Shown here: piece by piece, positions 1-6,826 of the stretch
Layout of the letters: every line of letters begins with the position of its first letter
Position numbering within the stretch: position 1 is the first letter of the stretch
Source of the DNA: Candidatus Saccharimonadota bacterium
GTDB lineage: Bacteria > Patescibacteriota > Saccharimonadia > Saccharimonadales > Saccharimonadaceae
Reading direction: 5' to 3'
NCBI GenBank assembly: GCA_017536895.1
Contig: JAFWCN010000006.1
Location: forward strand, 57,389 to 121,388
Length of the DNA stretch: 64,000 nucleotides
Program-made: the position numbers and the translations under genes
Notes under the pieces: model-generated
Seen by the model: only the letters and a program-made list of their open reading frames with translations
Told to the model about the DNA's origin: nothing
Databases searched by the model: none

Positions 1-33
1 TTTTATTAACTGTAACTTGAAGGAGAAATCTAT

Positions 34-336
34 ATGCAAGGGAACTATACGTTTTATGCGTTTAATGTAAACGGTCATACAGTTGCCATTTACAACACTC
101 CCGCAGAGGCTTTGGACGAACTAGAATATCGCCTCAAGGAATGTGATACCGATGAATACAGCATTGAGCCTATTGATGGTATCTGGAGAATGCTGGAGAG
201 AATGGGCGATTTTGATGATCGTTATGATGATGACTGGATGGAAGAAGTTGTCATGACGGCAAGCCGATTGATCATGGAGAAAAACGAAAAACCAGACAGC
301 AAAAAGACCTCTCCAGAAAAACAAACAGCGACATAA
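34..336 (+). CDS. Hypothetical acidic protein, mobile-element paralogue 1
   Basis: This is a 100-residue acidic protein with no family I can name. It starts at an ATG seven bases after AGGAG (GAAGGAGAAATCTATATG). The body reads FYAFNVNG, then an EAL(D/E)EL helix, then a YSIEPIDGIW segment, and ends in a charged lysine-rich tail. It is clearly paralogous to the protein at 601-903, which has the same length and the same FYA...EA..EL..R...CD...Y.IEP..GIW pattern. It is the first gene of a plus-strand run that leads to two serine recombinases, so it is probably cargo or an accessory gene of an integrative element. Its biochemical role is unknown. Confidence 0.75.
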   Translation: MQGNYTFYAFNVNGHTVAIYNTPAEALDELEYRLKECDTDEYSIEPIDGIWRMLERMGDFDDRYDDDWMEEVVMTASRLIMEKNEKPDSKKTSPEKQTAT

Positions 337-600
337 ACACATAAGAGACTGCGGCCACATGGTTTGCATAACCAAGGTGCTTAATCCTTCTAACAACCCA
401 TCATAATACCCAGCCTACATGGGGAGGCTCCGGGAAGGCCGGACTCACCCCACCCAATCTATTAGCTGTGATGAAACAGATGAAGTTTTGAAACAAATGT
501 TTCATTTCTCTTTCATCACTGCACCTTAACAATTTATCACCCTAACACTATTCGTTATCACTCACCGCTATTTTTTGCATCCAGAAAGGAGGATTTAACT
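337..600 (+). other. Structured intergenic region between two paralogues
   Basis: I see no gene in this 264-base gap. It holds a GC-rich stretch near 415-455 with several short inverted repeats. It also holds a nested hairpin: GTGATGAAA at 468-476 pairs with TTTCATCAC at 511-519, and inside it TGAAAC (489-494) pairs with GTTTCA (499-504). No T-run follows directly, so it is not an obvious terminator. It may be a leader or processing element for the downstream operon. The ribosome binding site AAAGGAGG of the next gene lies at its end. Confidence 0.4.
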
Positions 601-903
601 ATGGATGAGATTAGCTATGTTTTCTATGCCCTGACGGTAAATGATCACGATGCTTCAATTCATCTTACGGCCGAAGAAGCTGTAGAGGAATTATCCTTCA
701 GAATCGCAGATTGTGATGATGAGGATTATGGGATTGAACCAGTGAGAGGTATCTGGAGTCTGATCAAGCGGCTCGGGGCCTTTGAAGGCTATGCAGATTA
801 TTGGATGGAAGATGCTTTAAGTATCGCCCATGACATGGTGCAGTCCAAGAAGGCCATGGAGAGCAAGAACAAGGAAAATCACAAGGAGGAAAGCAATGAA
901 TAA
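601..903 (+). CDS. Hypothetical acidic protein, mobile-element paralogue 2
   Basis: This 100-residue protein is a paralogue of the one at 34-336: FYALTVN, an EAVEELSFRI helix, DYGIEPVRGIW and a charged C-terminal tail. It has a strong AAAGGAGG ribosome binding site. Its last eight bases overlap the next gene, so the two are translationally coupled. Two divergent copies in tandem suggest an old duplication inside the element. The function is unknown. Confidence 0.78.
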   Translation: MDEISYVFYALTVNDHDASIHLTAEEAVEELSFRIADCDDEDYGIEPVRGIWSLIKRLGAFEGYADYWMEDALSIAHDMVQSKKAMESKNKENHKEESNE

Positions 904-1321
904 TGACACAAAAGTACCAAAAGGACTGAAACTTCAGGAGGCAATCCAGAGGATGGAATATCTGGATCTTCACCCAGACGCTATCACCTGTTTTAAGGAA
1001 GAAGGACGGATCCCACTCTCGCTTGGATCTGACGAAGAACTCTACGGAGTTAAGAAAGACAACGTGGAGCGCATTGCTGCTTTTGAGAAGAAGCATAATG
1101 CCCTCGTCTACTATGTCATATTCACTCCTACTACGATAGGCGACATGGAATCTTATCTCTTTGTATCAGACTACCAGGATGAATGGGGATCTGACTGGGA
1201 TGATATCCACGAGGGTTATGCCCTTTCCTGGGTTAATAACCTGACCTATCCGGAGTGCAGTGAGTTTGGCACGATCTCGTTTGAAAGAACTGATGCCGGC
1301 ACCTTAAGGCGTGTCGGGTAG
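896..1321 (+). CDS. Hypothetical protein of integrative element
   Basis: This is a 141-residue soluble protein. I take the ATG at 896 because AAGGAGG lies just upstream at 883-890 and because the gene then overlaps the previous stop by eight bases. It has no signal peptide or membrane segment. Visible features are an N-terminal GLKLQEAIQRMEYLDLHPDAI helix followed by aromatic and acidic segments (DEWGSDWDDIHEGYA). It belongs to the same transcription unit as its neighbours. I do not recognise the family. Confidence 0.75.
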   Translation: MNNDTKVPKGLKLQEAIQRMEYLDLHPDAITCFKEEGRIPLSLGSDEELYGVKKDNVERIAAFEKKHNALVYYVIFTPTTIGDMESYLFVSDYQDEWGSDWDDIHEGYALSWVNNLTYPECSEFGTISFERTDAGTLRRVG

Positions 1322-1337
1322 AAAGGAGAAAGGCAAA

Positions 1338-2210
1338 ATGATGAACTTCAACGAATTCAAAGAACATGTGAGGGAAGCTATCCTGGACTATCTGCCGGAG
1401 GAATATGCAGACGCAGAAGTCTGTCTGACTGAGGTTGAAAAGCTGGATAATTCATATACCGGCATGATACTGAAGCAGGAGCACAAAAGCTCCTCCCCCA
1501 TCATCAACTTGGATCAGAGCTTCAAACAGTATGGAAAAGTTCCACTTGAAGAGCTGATGGTGAAGATGGCAAAGGTCATCAAAGCTAGTCAACTGATAGT
1601 GGATGAGGACATGTTGGAAAGCTACGAGAAGTGTAAGAGTCAGCTTTTCATGCGCCTTGCATCTGCCTCTGGAAAAGAATCCATTATGGAGAGTAGCCCA
1701 TATCGGCTCATAGGTGACATACTGCTCACCTACTATGTCCTTTTCCCGGCCGAAGCTAGCAGTTTCTACTCTGCCAGAGTAAACAACAGACTAATGAGAG
1801 ACTGGGGAATCAGTGAAGAGGAGCTTTATGAGGATGCGGTGAAAAGTACTGTAAAGCTCTTTCCTCCTACGATCACAACACTCGTGGAGGCTACTACCGG
1901 CATAGCTGATGATGAATGCGAAGCACTAGTCGTTTCTAACAAGCAAATGATGTTTGGAGCGGCAGCGCTCTTCATTCCTAGCGTAACCTCTGAAGTGGTG
2001 GAACGTATGGGTGGAGGATTCATCGCAATCCCTTCATCCGTTCACGAATGGTTGGTTATATCTACGAATTCTGAATTCCGCATGAAAGACCTTCGCGAGA
2101 CCTTAAAACAAGCTAACCAGACTGTGACAAGACCAGAAGACATTCTTTCGTGGGTACCTTACTACTATTCTGCAGAAGAAGGGGTTTTCCATGCACTGGA
2201 TAATCGCTAG
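1338..2210 (+). CDS. DUF5688-like protein of integrative element
   Basis: This is a 290-residue cytoplasmic protein with no membrane segment. It begins with a FNEFKEHVREAILDYLPEEY helix, has a central VLFP...YSARVNNRLMRDWGISEEELYEDA block, and a C-terminal region with IPSSVHEWLVI and EGVFHALDN. This layout resembles the DUF5688 proteins that are common in mobile elements of Clostridia; the family assignment is from memory of the pattern and its function is uncharacterised. I chose the ATG at 1338 because GAAAGGAGAAAGG lies just before it; a second ATG follows at 1341. It follows the previous gene by 16 bases, in one operon. Confidence 0.7.
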   Translation: MMNFNEFKEHVREAILDYLPEEYADAEVCLTEVEKLDNSYTGMILKQEHKSSSPIINLDQSFKQYGKVPLEELMVKMAKVIKASQLIVDEDMLESYEKCKSQLFMRLASASGKESIMESSPYRLIGDILLTYYVLFPAEASSFYSARVNNRLMRDWGISEEELYEDAVKSTVKLFPPTITTLVEATTGIADDECEALVVSNKQMMFGAAALFIPSVTSEVVERMGGGFIAIPSSVHEWLVISTNSEFRMKDLRETLKQANQTVTRPEDILSWVPYYYSAEEGVFHALDNR

Positions 2211-2263
2211 CTTGAAAGACGCAAAACTTTAACAAGTAACAACAAAGAAAGGAAGTAATAACT

Positions 2264-2473
2264 ATGGCAGAAAAAGTAAAGATCAATAGAACAGCTCTTG
2301 AGCAGCTCCTCACTATCAGAGACAGCGGTGAAACTAATATGTTCGCTTTCAATACTGTTCAGAGAATCGCCTATGAGCGCGATTTCTATGAACTGGTGGA
2401 ATGGATGGAAGAACATAAGGATGAATATGGTGCTCTCATCATGTATGGAGCAGATGAAGAAACGGAGGAATAG
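2264..2473 (+). CDS. DUF5049-like small protein
   Basis: This 69-residue protein has the pattern RTALEQLLTIRDSGETNMFAFNTVQRIAYERDFYELVEWMEEH, which I associate with DUF5049 proteins found in Clostridia mobile elements and phages. The RIRDSG...NM-type segment suggests a small regulatory or structural role, but nothing is established. It has an AAAGGAAG ribosome binding site. It sits directly upstream of a PC4-like gene in the same unit. Confidence 0.7.
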   Translation: MAEKVKINRTALEQLLTIRDSGETNMFAFNTVQRIAYERDFYELVEWMEEHKDEYGALIMYGADEETEE

Positions 2474-2475
2474 TG

Positions 2476-2715
2476 ATGGCAAACACGGTTATTCGCGTAG
2501 AAATCAAGAAGCATTTCGGCGTGATCAGCACCAATGATCTGGGCTGGACGAAGGAGCTTAACATCGTGGCCTGGAATGGTGGAAAACCTAAGTACGATAT
2601 CCGGGAGTGGTCGCCAGACCATGCCCGGATGAGTAGAGGCATCACCTTCTCTGACGACGAGATGGATGCCGTTGCAAAGCTTTATGCTAGTCGCACAAAG
2701 GGTGATAAAGAATAA
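2476..2715 (+). CDS. YdbC/PC4-like single-stranded DNA-binding protein
   Basis: This 79-residue protein matches the bacterial YdbC/PC4 (transcriptional coactivator p15) pattern: KKHFGVISTNDLGWTKELN, then VAWNGGKPKYDIREWSPDHARMSRGITFSDDEM. PC4-fold proteins dimerise and bind single-stranded DNA. In integrative elements they are commonly encoded beside transfer or recombination genes. I chose the ATG at 2476 rather than the GTG at 2473 because GGAGG lies about 8 bases upstream. The gene is nearly contiguous with the DUF5049-like gene. Confidence 0.8.
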   Translation: MANTVIRVEIKKHFGVISTNDLGWTKELNIVAWNGGKPKYDIREWSPDHARMSRGITFSDDEMDAVAKLYASRTKGDKE

Positions 2716-2831
2716 TACCAATACCAACATACCTAAAGGGAGCGCATATCGTGCTCCCTATCCCAAAATATGCCGGGCTTCCCGGTACCAATAATATTAA
2801 CTTTAAGACTATACGTCAGAAAGGAATCATT
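2716..2831 (+). other. Short intergenic region with hairpin
   Basis: A GGGAGC (2738-2743) and GCTCCC (2753-2758) pair makes a clear hairpin and a smaller CCGGG/CCCGG dyad follows. There is no U-tract, so it may be a processing or attenuation site rather than a classic terminator. Confidence 0.4.
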
Positions 2832-3257
2832 ATGACAGAAGATGAAAAGGTCAAGATTCAGACCTTAAGATCTGCTGGTTACTCCTATGGAGAGATTGCT
2901 GCTATGCTCGGCAAAGCAAGAAGCACTGTTAGTAGTTTCTGCTTGAGACACGAGATTGAAGCTCCAGATCAGGATATCTTGGCTGCACTTGCAACTAAAA
3001 GATATAAGGTCTGCCTCAAATGTGGCAAGTTGTTCATGATAGGAAATAACCCTAATAAACAGTTCTGTTCGGATAATTGCCGGGTTTCCTACTGGCAGGT
3101 CGAGAAAGATAATAAACGAGCTCTGGAAAAGGACGAAAAGGATCACAGAGCACTCATGAAAGAGCTGGACTTTTTTGGGAAGAAGAGTGATGAATGGTGT
3201 GGTAGCAGTACCCCTGTACTGTATCGCATAACAGAAGCCAATAGAAAGGAGGAATAA
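2832..3257 (+). CDS. HTH and zinc-ribbon protein, sigma-70 region 4-like
   Basis: This 141-residue protein has an N-terminal helix-turn-helix (KIQTLRSAGYSYGEIAAMLGKARSTVSSFCLRH, about residues 6-39), like the region-4 or resolvase-type HTH. A zinc-ribbon follows: CLKCGKLF at about residue 60 and FCSDNCR about 15 residues later. Proteins of this type are encoded immediately upstream of paired serine recombinases in many Firmicutes elements, and a regulatory or accessory DNA-binding role is likely. I chose the ATG at 2832 because AAAGGAATC precedes it. Its stop overlaps the start of the first recombinase (TAATG). Confidence 0.75.
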   Translation: MTEDEKVKIQTLRSAGYSYGEIAAMLGKARSTVSSFCLRHEIEAPDQDILAALATKRYKVCLKCGKLFMIGNNPNKQFCSDNCRVSYWQVEKDNKRALEKDEKDHRALMKELDFFGKKSDEWCGSSTPVLYRITEANRKEE

Positions 3258-4609
3258 TGGCAACCATTCGTCATAAAATCGCCACTAACCTAGATCAATT
3301 CAAAAGGAAACGCGTAGCAGTATATGCTCGGGTATCTAGGGAAGGTGCAGAAAAACATCGCTCTATGGAGGCTCAGGAAGAAAACCTGAGGGCCTATATC
3401 GGCAAACACCCTGGCTGGATTTTTGTAGGCGTCTATGCCGATGAAGGTGTGACGGGAACTAAAATGAATCGTCCAGAGTTTAACCGGATGATGAAAGATG
3501 CGAGAGCCGGCAAGATAGATATCATACTGACTAAAGCTGTATCTCGCTTCGGACGTAATACCGCTCAAGTACTAAAAGTCTTGCAGGAGCTAAAGGAGCT
3601 AGACGTTATCGTTATCTTCGATAGTGAGCAAATCTCTACTGCGGATTCAGACTGTTTAATACGATTGCAGTATAACAGCATTATGGCTGAACATGAGGCC
3701 GAGCAAAACAGCAAGAACAAGAAGTGGTCGGTGAAGCATCACTTCCAAAAAGGAATACCTAGCTTCTTCAGAATCTATGGATACCGGATGGTGGATAATC
3801 AACTCCAGGTAGTTCCGGAAGAAGCTGTGATTGTAAGACGGATTTTCGAGATGTTTCTGGATGGGCTTGGGAAACTCGCAATCAGCAAAAAGTTGAATGA
3901 AGACGGTATCCCCAGTTTCTACGGCAATATGTGGACTCCAACTTCCATTTACAACATTCTTCTAAACGAAAAGTATACCGGTGACCTATTACTCCAGAAA
4001 TGGTATGTGCCGGATTTTAAGACTAAGACCGGAGTACTTAACCGTGGCGCTCTAGATAAGTATTTCGTAGAAGACGCACACGAGGCAATAATAACCCGAG
4101 ATATCTTTGATAAAACACAGCAAGAGATAGAGCGTCGCAAGAAAATATACGGAAAAGAGAAACGAACTAACTCTAACCCTCCCCGTATTATGCAGCAATT
4201 GGTGCGTTGCGAGCACTGTAATAAGAGCATCTACTACAAAAGGGTAAAAGGTGGTTCGGTACGTGAGCTCTGGGTGTGTAGGACTCATGTAGAGCAGGGA
4301 CCAAAATACTGCCCGACGAAGTCTATTAGAGATGACGTCTTAGTTGCCACTACACGCGAGGTCTTACTCCAAGAAAAACTGATTAAAAAAGACACCCCTC
4401 TTACAAATGCACTTCTTAAAAAACTAATCCTAGTAATCATCGCTAAAGAAAACCAGGTGCTTGAGTATCACTTAATGAACGATACAGTCATCCATAAGAC
4501 TTGGCAAAACCCACCACGAAGTAAATCCTGGACACCAGAAATGAGGCAAAAAGCGCGTGAGAATGCTTTGGCCTTTCATGCAAAGAGAAAGGAGGTAAAC
4601 CATGAGTAA
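3257..4609 (+). CDS. Large serine recombinase 1
   Basis: This is a 450-residue site-specific recombinase. The N-terminal resolvase domain (about residues 18-150) carries YARVSREG with the predicted nucleophile Ser27, and SRFGRN with conserved arginines. A recombinase domain follows (about 165-270, IYGYRMV...VVRRIFEMFLDG...NEKYTGD). A zinc-ribbon comes next (CEHCNKS...CRTH...YCPT, about 318-355), but the long C-terminal coiled coil seen in many integrases is short here. Large serine recombinases cut and join attachment sites through a phosphoserine link. The gene overlaps the second recombinase by eight bases, so the two are coupled and may act together in excision or integration of the element. 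Confidence 0.93.
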   Translation: MATIRHKIATNLDQFKRKRVAVYARVSREGAEKHRSMEAQEENLRAYIGKHPGWIFVGVYADEGVTGTKMNRPEFNRMMKDARAGKIDIILTKAVSRFGRNTAQVLKVLQELKELDVIVIFDSEQISTADSDCLIRLQYNSIMAEHEAEQNSKNKKWSVKHHFQKGIPSFFRIYGYRMVDNQLQVVPEEAVIVRRIFEMFLDGLGKLAISKKLNEDGIPSFYGNMWTPTSIYNILLNEKYTGDLLLQKWYVPDFKTKTGVLNRGALDKYFVEDAHEAIITRDIFDKTQQEIERRKKIYGKEKRTNSNPPRIMQQLVRCEHCNKSIYYKRVKGGSVRELWVCRTHVEQGPKYCPTKSIRDDVLVATTREVLLQEKLIKKDTPLTNALLKKLILVIIAKENQVLEYHLMNDTVIHKTWQNPPRSKSWTPEMRQKARENALAFHAKRKEVNHE

Positions 4610-6260
4610 CACAAGTGAACCAACGACTAAAAAGATTACTATTATTCCGGCTACGAAGAGTCTTCACCCTGAACGAGATGGAGTAACACCGACAAGGGAC
4701 AAAAAGCGCGTAGCAGCCTACTGCCGAGTATCTACTTCACAGGAAGAACAGCAAGGAAGTTATAACTTGCAACAGAGCTATTATGAGCACTTGATTAATA
4801 GTCGCCCTGATTGGGAGCTTGCTGGTATCTATGGCGATGAAGGCAAAAGTGGTACTTCTTTAAGCGGCCGGACAGGATTCATCCAGATGATGGATGATGT
4901 AAGAGCCGGCAAGATTGACTATATTATCGCAAAAGCAACATCTAGGTTTGGAAGAAATAACTCAGAATTTATTACTATCCTTGACGAGCTAGACTCCTAC
5001 GGCGTAGAAGTACTCTTTGAATCTGAAGGTATCTTAACCTCTGGACAGAAGGATCGTACTATGCTCCAGATTATGGGTGTAGCTAATGAACACTATTCTA
5101 GCACCCTTTCTAACAATGTGCGTTGGAGTAAAGAACGCAATATGAGGGATGGCAAAGTCACCTTCTGCTACAAGACCTTCCTCGGCTACAAAAAAGGAGC
5201 TGATGGCAACCCCGAAATTGTGGAGGAAGAAGCCAGAATTGTAAGAGAGATTTATGAGATGTTTCTTTCCGGAAAAAGTTATACCTATATCGCTCGCAAC
5301 TTGACAGAACGATGTATCCCTACTCCCAGTGGAAAGACGACCTGGGGGTGCGGAACTATCAAAAGTATTCTGACCAACGAAAAATATACTGGTGATGCTA
5401 TCTTACAGAAGACCTTCACACGTAGCTACCTTGATAAGCACGTTTACAAGAACAATGGTGAGAGGCCACAAGTTGTGGTAGAAGATAATCATCCTGGTAT
5501 TATTGATAAGGCGACCTTTGAGAGAACCCAGGAATTAGTGGAGAAACGTAAAACCCACAAAGACCCTGGTACTGGTAAAACACCTTTTACAGGCAGAATA
5601 ATCTGCAAGGAATGTGGCAGCATATTCGGGCACAAAACCTGGTCTAGCAGAGGTGGAATAAAGTATTCCATATGGGCCTGCAATCACAAGTATTCGGAGG
5701 AAACTACTTATGGGGGACACAAGTGTAAAGTCGCCAATTTGCGCCAAGAATGGATAGAGCAAGGGTATCTGTATGCCCTTGGCCAGATTCTTGCCGACAG
5801 AGGCGAATATTTGGGCAAATACAGACGAAAGCTGGTGCGAGTTAATAAGCGTTTAAATTCTGGAGATATTGACCGGGAGTTGAAAGAACTAGAAAACATA
5901 AGTAAGACCACAGAAGAGAATCTTGCCAAGCTAAGAAATGAATGGGAATTCACCTACGGCGATCATACAGAGTTTGACAAGCGCCAGGATGCCTTGACTA
6001 GAGAAGCCGCAGAAGCCATTTCCCGTATAGACGAGCTTGAAAAAGAGCGTGGGCAATTACGTGCAGATAAAAAGATGCTCACGACTGTTATCCAGACGAT
6101 TGAAGCCCTGCCGGATAAACTATCACCACATTTTAACGGAAAGATATTTATTAACCTCATAGACTATGTAGAGGTAAGCCAGTATGTACTCGCATATCAC
6201 TTCTTCGGTGATGAGTGCGTCAAAGTAAACATTAGTCTAACTCAGAAGATAAGTTATTAA
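4602..6260 (+). CDS. Large serine recombinase 2
   Basis: This is a 552-residue large serine recombinase. The resolvase domain starts after a 35-residue basic leader; AAYCRVSTSQEEQ places the predicted nucleophile at Ser44, and ATSRFGRNN follows. The recombinase domain spans roughly 180-310, then comes a zinc-ribbon (CKECGSIFGHK...WACNH...KCK, about 335-380). A C-terminal coiled coil follows (about 420-500, with LKELENISKTTEENLAKLRNEW and IDELEKERGQ segments), typical of integrases that control directionality. It is divergent from its upstream neighbour, not a recent copy. With that gene it defines the recombination module at the right end of the element. Confidence 0.94.
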   Translation: MSNTSEPTTKKITIIPATKSLHPERDGVTPTRDKKRVAAYCRVSTSQEEQQGSYNLQQSYYEHLINSRPDWELAGIYGDEGKSGTSLSGRTGFIQMMDDVRAGKIDYIIAKATSRFGRNNSEFITILDELDSYGVEVLFESEGILTSGQKDRTMLQIMGVANEHYSSTLSNNVRWSKERNMRDGKVTFCYKTFLGYKKGADGNPEIVEEEARIVREIYEMFLSGKSYTYIARNLTERCIPTPSGKTTWGCGTIKSILTNEKYTGDAILQKTFTRSYLDKHVYKNNGERPQVVVEDNHPGIIDKATFERTQELVEKRKTHKDPGTGKTPFTGRIICKECGSIFGHKTWSSRGGIKYSIWACNHKYSEETTYGGHKCKVANLRQEWIEQGYLYALGQILADRGEYLGKYRRKLVRVNKRLNSGDIDRELKELENISKTTEENLAKLRNEWEFTYGDHTEFDKRQDALTREAAEAISRIDELEKERGQLRADKKMLTTVIQTIEALPDKLSPHFNGKIFINLIDYVEVSQYVLAYHFFGDECVKVNISLTQKISY

Positions 6261-6272
6261 GGAGGTACTGAT

Positions 6273-6452
6273 ATGTCTAGTAAAACTACAAAAGCAAGTA
6301 AAAAAGCATCATTTAAAGATGTCTTAATTCTCAAGATTAATGACTATTTGGACCAAGCTTTTTCTACGGAAGACACTGATAAGAGGCAAAAATATCGTGA
6401 GGCAATCATGGCTATGGAACAATTATTGCTTCTGGTCTCCGATTTAGAATAG
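6273..6452 (+). CDS. Small hypothetical protein after recombinases
   Basis: This is a 59-residue protein beginning MSSKTTKASKKASFKDV and continuing as an amphipathic helix (AIMAMEQLLLLVSDLE). It has a very strong ribosome binding site (AAGGAGG, 8 bases before the ATG) and starts 12 bases after the second recombinase. A strong terminator follows at 6473-6498, so this is the last gene of the element operon. No family is recognised; the position suggests an accessory recombination factor, which is only an inference. Confidence 0.7.
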   Translation: MSSKTTKASKKASFKDVLILKINDYLDQAFSTEDTDKRQKYREAIMAMEQLLLLVSDLE

Positions 6453-6472
6453 CGTAAAGTATCCTATAATTC

Positions 6473-6498
6473 AGCTCCGGATATTCCGGAGCTTTTAT
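6473..6498 (+). terminator. Rho-independent terminator of the element operon
   Basis: AGCTCCGGA (6473-6481) pairs perfectly with TCCGGAGCT across a tiny loop and is followed by TTTTATGTTTTTT. It closes the transcription unit that includes the recombinases. Confidence 0.8.
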
Positions 6499-6525
6499 GT
6501 TTTTTCATTGTTTTTCCTAAAACAT

Positions 6526-6692
6526 GATATAATAGTAATGGCCTTTAGGGCACAGTAATAAATAATGCTGTAACCATATTCTCACGTTTTGGAATAGTCA
6601 TTAACGGTTGATATTCAACAGAGGCCACTAATGACCTTAACAGAGAGCACTCCATAGCGAGAGATAATGGCACTGCCTTAAGAGGCCTTTTT
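6526..6692 (+). ncRNA. Candidate structured small RNA with own promoter and terminator
   Basis: A TGATATAAT extended -10 box lies at about 6524-6532. The predicted transcript begins near 6539 and ends in a U-run at 6686-6693. Its 5' end (GGCCTTTAGGGCA) pairs with its 3' end (TGCCTTAAGAGGCC), giving a long closing stem. Inside, GTCATTA pairs with TAATGAC and encloses a GTTGA-TAT-TCAAC hairpin. No open reading frame runs through it. The rod-like closing stem recalls 6S-type RNAs, but I do not see a 6S consensus and it is too short for RNase P or tmRNA. The family is unknown. The promoter-structure-terminator order is seen directly; the RNA itself is inferred. Confidence 0.5.
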
Positions 6693-6796
6693 TTACGGAC
6701 TCGTTCTTCGAATCGAGTCCTACCTCCAGCACCACGGCCTTAAGAGGCCTTTTTTTACGGACTCGTTCTTCGAATCGAGTCCTACCTCCAGCACCA
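6671..6796 (+). repeat. Two tandem 62-bp units ending in a tRNA 3' end, probable attachment scar
   Basis: Two adjacent copies with a 62-base period (6671-6734 and 6733-6796) are identical except for a single base near their start. Each contains a terminator (GCCTTAAGAGGC then seven Ts), an inverted repeat (GGACTCG/CGAGTCC), and the sequence TCGAGTCCTACCTCCAGCACCA split over 6713-6734 and 6775-6796. That sequence looks like the T-loop to CCA end of a tRNA, but no 5' half of such a tRNA is present. tRNA 3' ends are classic integration targets, so these are likely attachment-site remnants at the right boundary of the mobile element. Confidence 0.6.
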
Positions 6797-6826
6797 TAAT
6801 TCGAATTGATAGGCGCCATCTTGGCG

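Noticed and set aside
6735..6800. A full tRNA or tmRNA gene at the tandem units
   Set aside because: The T-loop and CCA end are present, but no 5' acceptor half (GCTGGAG-like) or D-arm could be found, and the bases before the loop do not pair with the T-stem.
6637..6819. Minus-strand 60-codon frame over the tandem units
   Set aside because: It exists only because the 62-base unit is repeated without stops in that frame; it has no ribosome binding site and covers the terminators.
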